Positions 1 to 6,080 of a stretch of DNA of 8,908 nucleotides are shown here, piece by piece. Every line of letters starts with the position of its first letter. Position 1 is the first letter of the stretch. The notes below the pieces were generated by a model, which was given only the letters and a program-made list of their open reading frames with translations, did no database searches and had not been told where the DNA came from. A program made the translations under genes and the position numbers. The DNA comes from an uncultured Vogesella sp. (GTDB lineage: Bacteria > Pseudomonadota > Gammaproteobacteria > Burkholderiales > Chromobacteriaceae), in NCBI GenBank assembly GCA_946479405.1, contig CAMLGD010000141.1, positions 1-8,908 of the forward strand, read 5' to 3'.

Positions 1-651
1 GCGGAAGATCCGGTGGAAATCAACTTGCCGGGCATCAATCAGGTCAACGTGAATGAAAAGGCCGGTTTGACGTTTGCCTCGGCGCTACGGGCCTTCCTGC
101 GTCAGGATCCGGATATCATCATGGTGGGTGAGATTCGCGACTTTGAAACTGCAGATATTGCGATCAAGGCGGCCCAGACCGGGCACTTGGTGTTTTCTAC
201 GCTACATACCAACAATGCACCGGCAACGCTTAACCGTTTGCTGAACATGGGGGTAGCACCTTTCAATATTGCCAGCTCGGTGCTGCTGATCATGGCCCAG
301 CGTCTGGCACGACGCTTATGCAGTCATTGCAAGCAGCCGGTAGAAATTCCGCCGGCCGCACTACTGCGCGCCGGCTTCAAGCAAGAAGAGCTGGATGGCA
401 ACTGGATGCCTTATGGCCCGGTGGGATGTGACCAGTGCCGAGGCACCGGTTACAAAGGGCGTACCGGCATTTATGAAATTATGCCGATTACCGACGCGAT
501 GGTTCGACTGATCATGACTGATGGTAACGCCGTACAGATTAATGACCTGGCACGGGAGGAGGGCATGGTCGACCTGCGCCGTGCCGGGTTGCTGAAAGTG
601 ATGCGTGGCGTGACCTCGCTAACCGAAATTGAAGCCGTAACCAACGAATAA
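1..651 (+). CDS. pilB: Type IV pilus assembly ATPase PilB, C-terminal part (5' end outside window)
   Basis: The reading frame is open from base 1 and encodes the last 216 residues of a GspE/PilB-type secretion ATPase, which powers pilus extension from the cytoplasmic face of the inner membrane. Visible motifs, numbered from the window start: an AEDPVE motif at 1-6; the Asp box/Walker B region [12 protein letters not shown] at 36-47; the His box [13 protein letters not shown] at 60-72; and the zinc-binding tetracysteine, C107/C110 (CSHC) and C143/C146 (CDQC), which marks PilB/GspE extension ATPases. The two CxxC pairs argue against the retraction ATPases PilT/PilU. Family members have roughly 560-580 residues, so the N-terminal domain and Walker A lie upstream. 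The stop at 649-651 is 16 nt before pilC, which together with pilD completes the usual pilBCD set. Identification is secure, although the 5' end cannot be seen. Confidence 0.97.
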   Translation, partial: AEDPVEINLPGINQVNVNEKAGLTFASALRAFLRQDPDIIMVGEIRDFETADIAIKAAQTGHLVFSTLHTNNAPATLNRLLNMGVAPFNIASSVLLIMAQRLARRLCSHCKQPVEIPPAALLRAGFKQEELDGNWMPYGPVGCDQCRGTGYKGRTGIYEIMPITDAMVRLIMTDGNAVQINDLAREEGMVDLRRAGLLKVMRGVTSLTEIEAVTNE

Positions 652-667
652 TCGACAGGATGCAAGC

Positions 668-1888
668 ATGGCTGGCACGGTAAGCAAGAAAGCGGTTGCC
701 CATATCTGGAATTGGGAAGGCAAGGATCGTACAGGCAAGTTGATCCGCGGCGAGATTCGGGCGGAGTCCGAAATCGTCGCCAAGGCGCAGTTGCGTCGCC
801 AGGGCATCAATGTCAGCAAGGTAAACAAGCGCAAGCCGAAGTTTGGTCAAAAAGTGACGGAAAAGGACGTTGCGCTGTTCACCCGGCAATTGTCCAGCAT
901 GATGAAGGCTGGGGTGCCGTTGCTGCAGGCATTCGACATTGCGGCAAAGGGCCTCAGCAATGCGCTGTTCACCCGCATTCTGCTGGATGTGCGCTCGGAA
1001 GTGGAGATCGGTAGCAGCCTGGCAGACGCCTTCCGCAAGTATCCGCTGTATTTTGACGGCCTGTTCTGCAACCTGGTCGCCGCCGGCGAGGCCGGGGGGG
1101 TGCTGGATGCGTTGTTGGAAAAGCTGGCTACCTATAAGGAAAAAGTGCTGGCGATCAAAGGCAAGATCAAGTCGGCGCTGGTGTATCCGGCGGCCATTAT
1201 CGCCACGGCTTTCATTATCACGGCGGTGATCCTGATTTACGTGATTCCGGCGTTCAAGGAGTTGTTTTCCAGCTTTGGTGCCGACTTGCCGACGCCGACG
1301 CTGATTGTCATTAAGCTGTCGGATGTGTTTGTTGAATATTGGTGGATAATTTTTGGCACGCTTATTGGGGGCATCTGGGGCATTGCCTATGCCTATAAGC
1401 GCTCGCTGAAAATGCAGGAAGGACTTGATCGCATCATTCTGAAGGTGCCGGTGATCGGTGAAGTGGTACGCAAGGCCACGATAGCGCGCTGGTGCCGCAC
1501 ACTATCCACCATGTTTACCGCGGGGGTGCCATTGGTTGAGGCGCTGGATTCGGTGGGCGGCGCGGCGGGCAACAAGGTGTACGCCGATGCCACCAAGGTG
1601 ATCCAGAATGAAGTGATGACCGGCTCGACGCTGAATGCTTCCATGCAGCGCAGTAACCTGTTTCCCAATATGGTGCTGCAGATGACGGCCATCGGTGAGG
1701 AATCCGGTGCGCTGGATGACATGTTGGACAAGGTGGCGGACTTCTACGAAGAAGAGGTCGACAATGCCGTGGCCTCGCTGTCCAGCCTGCTGGAGCCGAT
1801 GATCATGATCATTCTAGGGGTATTGATTGGTGGGCTGGTGGTTGCCATGTATATGCCAATTTTCAAGATGGGTCAGGTGGTTGGTTGA
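668..1888 (+). CDS. pilC: Type IV pilus inner-membrane platform protein PilC
   Basis: The gene encodes a 406-residue GspF/PilC-family protein of the usual length, the polytopic inner-membrane platform that couples the PilB/PilT motors to pilin insertion. It has a duplicated T2SSF domain. The first copy begins near residue 74 (FTRQLSSMMKAGVPLLQAFD) and the second near 275 (WCRTLSTMFTAGVPLVEALD). The AGE(A/E)(S/G)G signature appears in both copies, as AGEAGG and IGEESG. Hydrophobic segments lie at about 170-195, 224-244 and 378-400. The ATG at 668 has an AGGA Shine-Dalgarno at 657-660, 7 nt upstream. The TGA stop (1886-1888) overlaps the pilD ATG by one base, so translational coupling is likely. 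A run of seven G at 1094-1100 encodes Gly-Gly. This is the platform protein, not the neisserial tip adhesin that is also called PilC. Confidence 0.97.
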   Translation: MAGTVSKKAVAHIWNWEGKDRTGKLIRGEIRAESEIVAKAQLRRQGINVSKVNKRKPKFGQKVTEKDVALFTRQLSSMMKAGVPLLQAFDIAAKGLSNALFTRILLDVRSEVEIGSSLADAFRKYPLYFDGLFCNLVAAGEAGGVLDALLEKLATYKEKVLAIKGKIKSALVYPAAIIATAFIITAVILIYVIPAFKELFSSFGADLPTPTLIVIKLSDVFVEYWWIIFGTLIGGIWGIAYAYKRSLKMQEGLDRIILKVPVIGEVVRKATIARWCRTLSTMFTAGVPLVEALDSVGGAAGNKVYADATKVIQNEVMTGSTLNASMQRSNLFPNMVLQMTAIGEESGALDDMLDKVADFYEEEVDNAVASLSSLLEPMIMIILGVLIGGLVVAMYMPIFKMGQVVG

Positions 1889-2739
1889 TGCTGGACGCAA
1901 TCACAATGTTGCCGCAGGCGGCTCAAATCGGGCTGGCACTGGTTTTCGGTTTGCTGGTTGGCAGTTTTCTCAATGTGGTGATCCATCGTTTGCCCAAGAT
2001 GATGGAGCAGCGCTGGTTGGCCGAATGTGCCGAATTGCAGGGGCAGGAAGCGCCTGCGGCCAACTATAACCTGTTCTTCCCGCCATCTGCCTGCGTGCAT
2101 TGCCAGGCGCCTATCCGCGCATGGCAGAACATCCCCTTGCTGAGTTTCGCACTGCAGCGCGGTCGTTGCAGTCATTGTGATGGTGCCATCTCTTGGCGTT
2201 ATCCACTGGTGGAGCTGGTCTCTGGGCTGATGCTGGCCGGCTTCGCCTGGCATTGGGGGCTGGGGACGACATGGCTGTGGGTCAGTGTCTTTGGCCTGGT
2301 GTTGCTGGTGCTGACCCTGATTGATGCGGCTACCCAGTTGTTGCCGGATGATCTGACTCTGCCGCTGCTGTGGCTTGGACTGCTCTATAACCTGAATGAT
2401 GGTTTTGTGCCGCTGGGACAGGCTGTGATCGGTGCGGTGGCCGGTTATCTGACGCTGTGGAGCGTGTACTGGCTGTTCAAGCTGGCGACGGGCAAGGAAG
2501 GCATGGGCTATGGCGACTTCAAGTTGCTGGCGGCACTGGGAGCGTGGCTGGGCTGGCAAATGCTGCCGCTCATCATTCTACTGTCGTCACTGGTGGGGGC
2601 GCTGGTGGGGATTGGCCTGATGCTGGCTGCTCGCCACGGACGCGGCCAACCTTTACCTTTCGGCCCGTATCTTGCCGCCGCCGGCTTGCTGGTATTGTTG
2701 TGGGGCAAGCCGATCATGGCTTGGTATCTGGGTGCTTAA
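1888..2739 (+). CDS. pilD: Prepilin peptidase / N-methyltransferase PilD
   Basis: This is a bifunctional inner-membrane enzyme of 283 residues that cleaves the short leader of type IV prepilins and pseudopilins and N-methylates the new N-terminus. The N-terminal DiS_P_DiS-type domain starts with GLLVGSFLNVVIHRLP (21-36). It carries two zinc-binding CxxC pairs, C69/C72 and C94/C97. The A24 aspartic peptidase domain carries both catalytic aspartates, D146 in IDAATQLLPD and D210 in GMGYGDFK (205-212). Several hydrophobic helices follow residue 110. I chose the ATG at 1888 because it forms the TGATG overlap with the pilC stop. A TTG three bases earlier and an ATG at 1906 are possible but less attractive. 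No strong independent ribosome binding site is visible, which fits coupling to pilC. The 3' end overlaps the coaE start by 8 nt. Confidence 0.96.
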   Translation: MLDAITMLPQAAQIGLALVFGLLVGSFLNVVIHRLPKMMEQRWLAECAELQGQEAPAANYNLFFPPSACVHCQAPIRAWQNIPLLSFALQRGRCSHCDGAISWRYPLVELVSGLMLAGFAWHWGLGTTWLWVSVFGLVLLVLTLIDAATQLLPDDLTLPLLWLGLLYNLNDGFVPLGQAVIGAVAGYLTLWSVYWLFKLATGKEGMGYGDFKLLAALGAWLGWQMLPLIILLSSLVGALVGIGLMLAARHGRGQPLPFGPYLAAAGLLVLLWGKPIMAWYLGA

Positions 2740-3349
2740 GCCGGTTGTCGGTCTGACCGGCGGCATCGGCTCCGGCAAGTCCACGGTTGCGCAGCTGTTT
2801 GCTGGGCATGGCGTGTCCTGCATCGATACCGATGTCGTCGCCCATCAGCTTACCGCCGCTGGCGGCACGGCGATGCCTGCAATTCGTGCGGCTTTTGGCG
2901 ATGGCATGCTGGATGCACATGGTGCCTTGAATCGCCCAGCCATGCGCCAGTGTGTATTTGCCGATCCATCCGAGCGTTTGCGGCTGGAGGCTATTCTGCA
3001 TCCGCTGATTCATGCCGAGAGCCTGCGACAGCTGGCGTTGGCTCCTGGGCCTTATGTGTTGCTGGCGGTGCCATTGTTGTTTGAAACCCCGACATTCCAG
3101 CGCTTGGTACGGCGGAGTCTGCTGGTGGATTGCCCGGAAGAAATGCAGCAACAGCGCGTGATGGCGCGCAACGGCTTGACCGCAGAGCAGGTGGCGGCGA
3201 TCATCGCCGCGCAGATGCCGCGCCAGCAAAGGCTGCGACTGGCTGACGATGTTATTCACAATAGCGGCGAGCTGGCTGATTTGGCGCTTCAAGTTGATGA
3301 CAAACATCGCTATTATCTAGCCTGCTTTGGCTTGCCGGCTCCGGCATGA
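2732..3349 (+). CDS. coaE: Dephospho-CoA kinase CoaE
   Basis: CoaE is the cytoplasmic kinase for the last step of coenzyme A synthesis, the ATP-dependent 3'-phosphorylation of dephospho-CoA. From the GTG at 2732 the product has 205 residues, the normal length for the family. It begins with the P-loop GGIGSGKS at residues 10-17. IDTDVVAH (D32, D34) follows, then HPLIHAE, the VPLLFE segment and the C-terminal RNGLTAEQ...ADDVIHNSG block, all typical of CoaE. The frame is open further upstream inside pilD, but such a start would add about 20 residues of out-of-frame pilD sequence before the P-loop. The GTG puts the P-loop at its usual place and gives an 8-nt overlap with pilD. The Shine-Dalgarno is weak, so translation probably depends on pilD. 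A coaE gene next to pilD is a conserved arrangement in beta- and gammaproteobacteria. Confidence 0.95.
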   Translation: MLKPVVGLTGGIGSGKSTVAQLFAGHGVSCIDTDVVAHQLTAAGGTAMPAIRAAFGDGMLDAHGALNRPAMRQCVFADPSERLRLEAILHPLIHAESLRQLALAPGPYVLLAVPLLFETPTFQRLVRRSLLVDCPEEMQQQRVMARNGLTAEQVAAIIAAQMPRQQRLRLADDVIHNSGELADLALQVDDKHRYYLACFGLPAPA

Positions 3350-3374
3350 CGTTACGAACCAACGGATACCCGCC

Positions 3375-4133
3375 GTGACCAGTTTCGAGTTCCCCATCAC
3401 CGAACGAACCCGTACCTTGCTTCGCCTGGAGCAGGTGTACCAGCGGCTGGTGTTTTTTATTGCGCAGGATGAGGCCAATTGCCATCATGCCGCGCTGATG
3501 GCGCTGTTCGAGGTGCTGGAGTCTGCCGGGCGTACCGAGCTGAAATCCGAGTTATTGCAGGAGCTGGAGCGGCAGAAGCTGGCGCTGGAGGCCTTGCGCG
3601 ATAACCCGGTGATTGCTCAGGACGCACTGGATGCCGTACTGGAGGAGATCGAGCATACGGCTGCCAGCCTGCTTGAGATCAGTGGCAAGTTTGGTCAGCA
3701 CCTGCGCGAAAACGAATGGCTGATGGCCATCAAGCAGCGCTCGGTGATTCCCGGCGGTACCTGCCAGTTCGATCTGCCGTCTTATCATCTGTGGTTGCAA
3801 CGGGAAAGCGAGGCCCGCCGTATCGACCTGCTGCGCTGGGCGGCACCGTTGATGCCGACGTCGCGTGCCGCCACGGTGCTGCTCAAGCTGCTGCGGGACA
3901 GTGGCAAGCCCTACCAGTACACCGCACGGCGCGGCGCCTTCCAGCAAATGTCCGGCGGCAAGGCGGTACAGCTGATTCGCGTTTCCTACGATGCCCGCCT
4001 GCAGATCGTGCCGGAGATTTCGGCCAACAAGTATGCTCTCAATGTCCGCTTCATTCATGCCGGTACTGGCGAGGTTCGCGCCCGCCAGGTGGAGGATGAT
4101 GTGGATTTCACCCTGACCTACTGCAAGTTCTGA
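3375..4133 (+). CDS. zapD: Cell division protein ZapD (FtsZ-ring associated, DUF1342)
   Basis: The gene encodes a 252-residue ZapD/YacF family protein (E. coli ZapD has 247). ZapD binds the FtsZ C-terminus in the cytoplasm and bundles FtsZ filaments at the division ring. The N-terminus, TSFEFPITERTRTLLRLEQ after the initiator, matches the family's FE(Y/F)P..ER.RTLLRLE start. That supports the GTG at 3375 over an in-frame ATG at 3327 that lies inside coaE. A conserved core IPGGTCQFDLPSYHLW is at 125-140. The first half reads as mostly helical and the second half as strand-rich; no membrane segment or signal peptide is seen. A GGAT at 3364-3367, 7 nt before the GTG, could be a weak ribosome binding site. 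The gap to coaE is 25 nt and the gap to yacG only 3 nt, so the gene belongs to the pil-coaE operon. Confidence 0.94.
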   Translation: MTSFEFPITERTRTLLRLEQVYQRLVFFIAQDEANCHHAALMALFEVLESAGRTELKSELLQELERQKLALEALRDNPVIAQDALDAVLEEIEHTAASLLEISGKFGQHLRENEWLMAIKQRSVIPGGTCQFDLPSYHLWLQRESEARRIDLLRWAAPLMPTSRAATVLLKLLRDSGKPYQYTARRGAFQQMSGGKAVQLIRVSYDARLQIVPEISANKYALNVRFIHAGTGEVRARQVEDDVDFTLTYCKF

Positions 4134-4136
4134 ATC

Positions 4137-4322
4137 ATGTCGTCCGAAAAATCAGTTGCCTGTCCGCAGTGTCGCCAAGCTGTCGTTTGGGGACCGCAAA
4201 GCCCGTACCGTCCTTTCTGCAGTGAACGCTGCCGGCTGATCGATCTGGGCCAATGGGCGGATGAAAGTTATCGCGTACCGGTATCTGGTGATGATCCTAT
4301 GCGCGAGCTGGAGCAGCTGTAA
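4137..4322 (+). CDS. yacG: Zinc-binding DNA gyrase inhibitor family protein YacG
   Basis: This 61-residue protein has the YacG zinc-finger pattern of four cysteines, C9 and C12 (CPQC) with C28 and C32 (FCSERC). These are followed by the conserved [17 protein letters not shown] segment, and the last residues are acidic. In E. coli YacG binds GyrB and inhibits gyrase DNA binding; whether that is its main role here is unknown. The length is normal for the family. The start lies 3 nt after the zapD stop with no clear Shine-Dalgarno, so translation is probably coupled to zapD. This is the last gene of the operon. A strong hairpin follows 22 nt after the stop. The coaE-zapD-yacG order matches E. 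coli, where these three genes also form a cluster. Confidence 0.95.
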   Translation: MSSEKSVACPQCRQAVVWGPQSPYRPFCSERCRLIDLGQWADESYRVPVSGDDPMRELEQL

Positions 4323-4344
4323 GGCTTGCTTGCGCGGCCAACAT

Positions 4345-4374
4345 GACAAAGCCGCCCAACAGGGCGGCTTTGTC
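4345..4374. terminator. Bidirectional intrinsic terminator between yacG and amiC
   Basis: A perfect inverted repeat has 13-bp arms, GACAAAGCCGCCC and GGGCGGCTTTGTC, around an AACA loop. It lies in the 70-bp gap between the convergent genes yacG and amiC. The GC-rich core flanked by AAA/TTT is the usual form of a two-way Rho-independent terminator. The T tract is short (TTTGTCGTT), so termination may be only moderately efficient. A G-T and an A-T pair could extend the stem outward. The rest of this gap holds nothing else I recognise. Confidence 0.85.
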
Positions 4375-4392
4375 GTTGCTGTCAGCCGTGGC

Positions 4393-5631
4393 TTATACCC
4401 GGGCGATAGCGGCGCCCTGGGCAAAGTAGCTGCGTACCCCGGACAGGATGGCGTCAGCCATCTGCTGCTGGAAGTCCGGGTCGATAAGCTTTTGTTCCTC
4501 TTCCGGATGGCTGATAAAGGCAGTTTCCACCAGGATGGAGGGGATATCCGGCGCTTTCAGCACCGCGAAACCGGCCTGCTCCACCTTGTCCTTGTGCAGT
4601 TTGTTGAGGCTGCTCAGTCTGCCCAGTACGGACTTGCCCAGTTTCAGACTGTCGTTGATGGTGGCAGTCTGGGTCAGGTCCAGCAGGGTATGCGCCAGGT
4701 ATTTGTCCTTGCCGCCGATTTTAACGCCCCCGACCATGTCGGCATCGTTCTGGGTTTTCGCCAGAAAGCGCGCCATGGTGCTGGTGGCGCCGTTTTCCGA
4801 TAGCGCAAACACCGATGAGCCGCGCGCCGTGCGGTTGTCCACCGCGTCGGCGTGCACCGAAATGAACAGATCGGCATTCATGCGCCGCGCCTTGGCGACG
4901 CGCACGCCCAGCGGCAGGAATACGTCCTCGTCCCGGGTCAGTACCGCGCGCATGTTCTTTTCGCCATCGATCAGCTTTTTCAGTTGGCGGCTGATCTTCA
5001 GCACCACATCTTTTTCGCGAATGCCGCTGGGGCCGATGGCGCCAGGGTCTTCGCCGCCATGGCCGGGGTCGATCACGATGGTGACGGTGCGGCCGGGGCC
5101 GCTCTTGTCCTTGCCGCTGCGCGGGGTGCTGTTGTCCAGTTGGCCCTTGTTGTAGTCCTCCAGCAGCGCCAGCAGCGGGTCATCCTGCTGCGCGTCGGCC
5201 GGGTACAGGTCCAGCACCAGCCGATGCTGGTATTCCCCAACCGGTTTCAGCGAGAAAATCTGTGGTTTGACTTCGTTGCGCAGGTCCAGCACCAGCCGCA
5301 CCGTATCGTTATTGAACTGCCCGGCGCGCGCCATGCGGATGAACGGGTCGGCACTCTGAATCTGCTTACTCAATTCCTGCAGCACGCCGGTCAGCTGTAC
5401 GCCTTCCAGATCCACCACCAGCCGGTTGGGATTTGCCAGCGAGAAGTGTTTGTAGCGGATTTCGCTGCTGGCTTCGATGGTGACGCGGGTGTAGGTGGAC
5501 GATGGCCATACACGTACGGCCACCACCTGGCTGCTAGCGGCCAGGCCGATGCGGCTGACCGTCAGCAGAAAGGTGGCGGCAGCGGCGCCGATCAGCTTGC
5601 GGCGGTCAGAGTCTGGTAGCGGCTGAGACAT
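4393..5631 (-). CDS. amiC: N-acetylmuramoyl-L-alanine amidase, AmiC type (AMIN + Amidase_3)
   Basis: This 412-residue periplasmic zinc amidase splits the amide bond between N-acetylmuramic acid and the stem peptide, which separates daughter cells at division. The N-terminus has DRRKLIG (R10, R11) followed by a hydrophobic stretch and a GLA-AS region near 31, consistent with a Tat signal peptide as in E. coli AmiC. An AMIN domain follows at about 35-140 (septal localisation). After a hydrophilic linker, the Amidase_3 domain has the expected zinc/catalytic residues: H191 (IDPGHGGEDPGA), E206 (REKDVVL), H260 (ISVHAD) and E369 (ILVETAF). The segment at about 280-335 corresponds to the autoinhibitory helix region that EnvC/NlpD-type activators relieve. 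The ATG at 5631 has an AGGA Shine-Dalgarno (5640-5637) lying inside tsaE. The gene overlaps tsaE by 40 nt and forms an operon with it. The name amiB is also used for this neighbour of tsaE; the Tat-like start favours amiC. Confidence 0.95.
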   Translation of the reverse strand: MSQPLPDSDRRKLIGAAAATFLLTVSRIGLAASSQVVAVRVWPSSTYTRVTIEASSEIRYKHFSLANPNRLVVDLEGVQLTGVLQELSKQIQSADPFIRMARAGQFNNDTVRLVLDLRNEVKPQIFSLKPVGEYQHRLVLDLYPADAQQDDPLLALLEDYNKGQLDNSTPRSGKDKSGPGRTVTIVIDPGHGGEDPGAIGPSGIREKDVVLKISRQLKKLIDGEKNMRAVLTRDEDVFLPLGVRVAKARRMNADLFISVHADAVDNRTARGSSVFALSENGATSTMARFLAKTQNDADMVGGVKIGGKDKYLAHTLLDLTQTATINDSLKLGKSVLGRLSSLNKLHKDKVEQAGFAVLKAPDIPSILVETAFISHPEEEQKLIDPDFQQQMADAILSGVRSYFAQGAAIARV

Positions 5632-6080
5632 GCTTTTCCTGTTTCACTGTGAGCGACAAGGCGATAGTTGCGACCGTCATCGGCAAGCTGGAGTTCCAGC
5701 GTCAGATCTGGCGATGGCAATACGCCGGCGGCTTTCTGCGGCCACTCCACGATGCAGAGCGTATCGGTGGCTAGATAGTCGGCAAAACCGGCGTCGAACC
5801 ATTCCTGCGGGTCGTTGAAGCGGTATAAATCAAAATGATGCACGGTGATGGTTGGCAGTGAATAACTTTCCACCAGCGTGTAGGTGGGGCTCTTTACCCT
5901 GCCGGCATGTCCCAGCCCGCGCAGCAGGCCGCGGGTAAATGTGGTCTTGCCGGCGCCCAGGTCGCCGTGCAGTTGTAATTGCAGCCCGGGTTGCAGGCAA
6001 CCGGCCAGCGTCTGGCCCAGTTGCAGCGTGGCCGCTTCGTCGGCGAGAAAGCCTGCGACACTGGTATGATCCGTCGCCAT
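5592..6080 (-). CDS. tsaE: tRNA t6A37 biosynthesis ATPase TsaE
   Basis: TsaE (YjeE family) is the ATPase that works with TsaB, TsaC and TsaD to make N6-threonylcarbamoyladenosine at position 37 of ANN-decoding tRNAs. The product is 162 residues, normal for the family. Visible motifs: DEAATLQLG at 14-22; Walker A GDLGAGKT at 39-46; the SPTYTLVE segment at 64-71; HHFDLYR at 81-87; and IVEWP at 110-114, which contains the conserved glutamate and tryptophan. The ATG at 6080 is the only usual start before an in-frame stop eight codons upstream. It overlaps the divergent queG ATG in the tetranucleotide CATG. The 3' end runs 40 nt into amiC in another frame. A candidate promoter lies at 6107-6134, inside queG. 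The Shine-Dalgarno is poor. Confidence 0.95.
   Translation of the reverse strand: MATDHTSVAGFLADEAATLQLGQTLAGCLQPGLQLQLHGDLGAGKTTFTRGLLRGLGHAGRVKSPTYTLVESYSLPTITVHHFDLYRFNDPQEWFDAGFADYLATDTLCIVEWPQKAAGVLPSPDLTLELQLADDGRNYRLVAHSETGKACLSRYQTLTAAS
6062..6070 (+). promoter_or_regulatory. Candidate extended -10 promoter element for queG
   Basis: The sequence TGGTATGAT has the TGn extension plus a 5/6 match to TATAAT, inside the first codons of tsaE. No good -35 is seen 16-18 bp upstream, which extended -10 promoters tolerate. Transcription would start near 6076-6078, only 1-3 nt before the queG ATG at 6079. The mRNA would then be leaderless, or would have a leader of about 11 nt if translation begins at the ATG at 6088. 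This is inferred from sequence only. Confidence 0.4.

Noticed and set aside
1799..1812. 14-bp palindrome ATGATCATGATCAT in pilC
   Set aside because: It arises from alternating Met/Ile codons in a membrane helix and has no promoter nearby. It shows that palindromes of this size can occur by coding chance.
1873..2559. Open frame of about 228 codons on the minus strand opposite pilD
   Set aside because: The product is Gln/His/Arg-rich with no recognisable domain and lies over the conserved pilD sequence. No promoter or ribosome binding site supports it.
4261..4803. Open frame of about 180 codons on the plus strand running from yacG through the terminator into the antisense of amiC
   Set aside because: It starts inside yacG in another frame and crosses a strong hairpin. 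The sequence resembles no protein family.
4852..5619. Long open frame (about 255 codons) on the plus strand opposite amiC
   Set aside because: It is antisense to a well-supported amidase, its product is low-complexity and rich in Gln, Ala, Val and His, and it has no family motifs. It is a typical GC-driven shadow frame.
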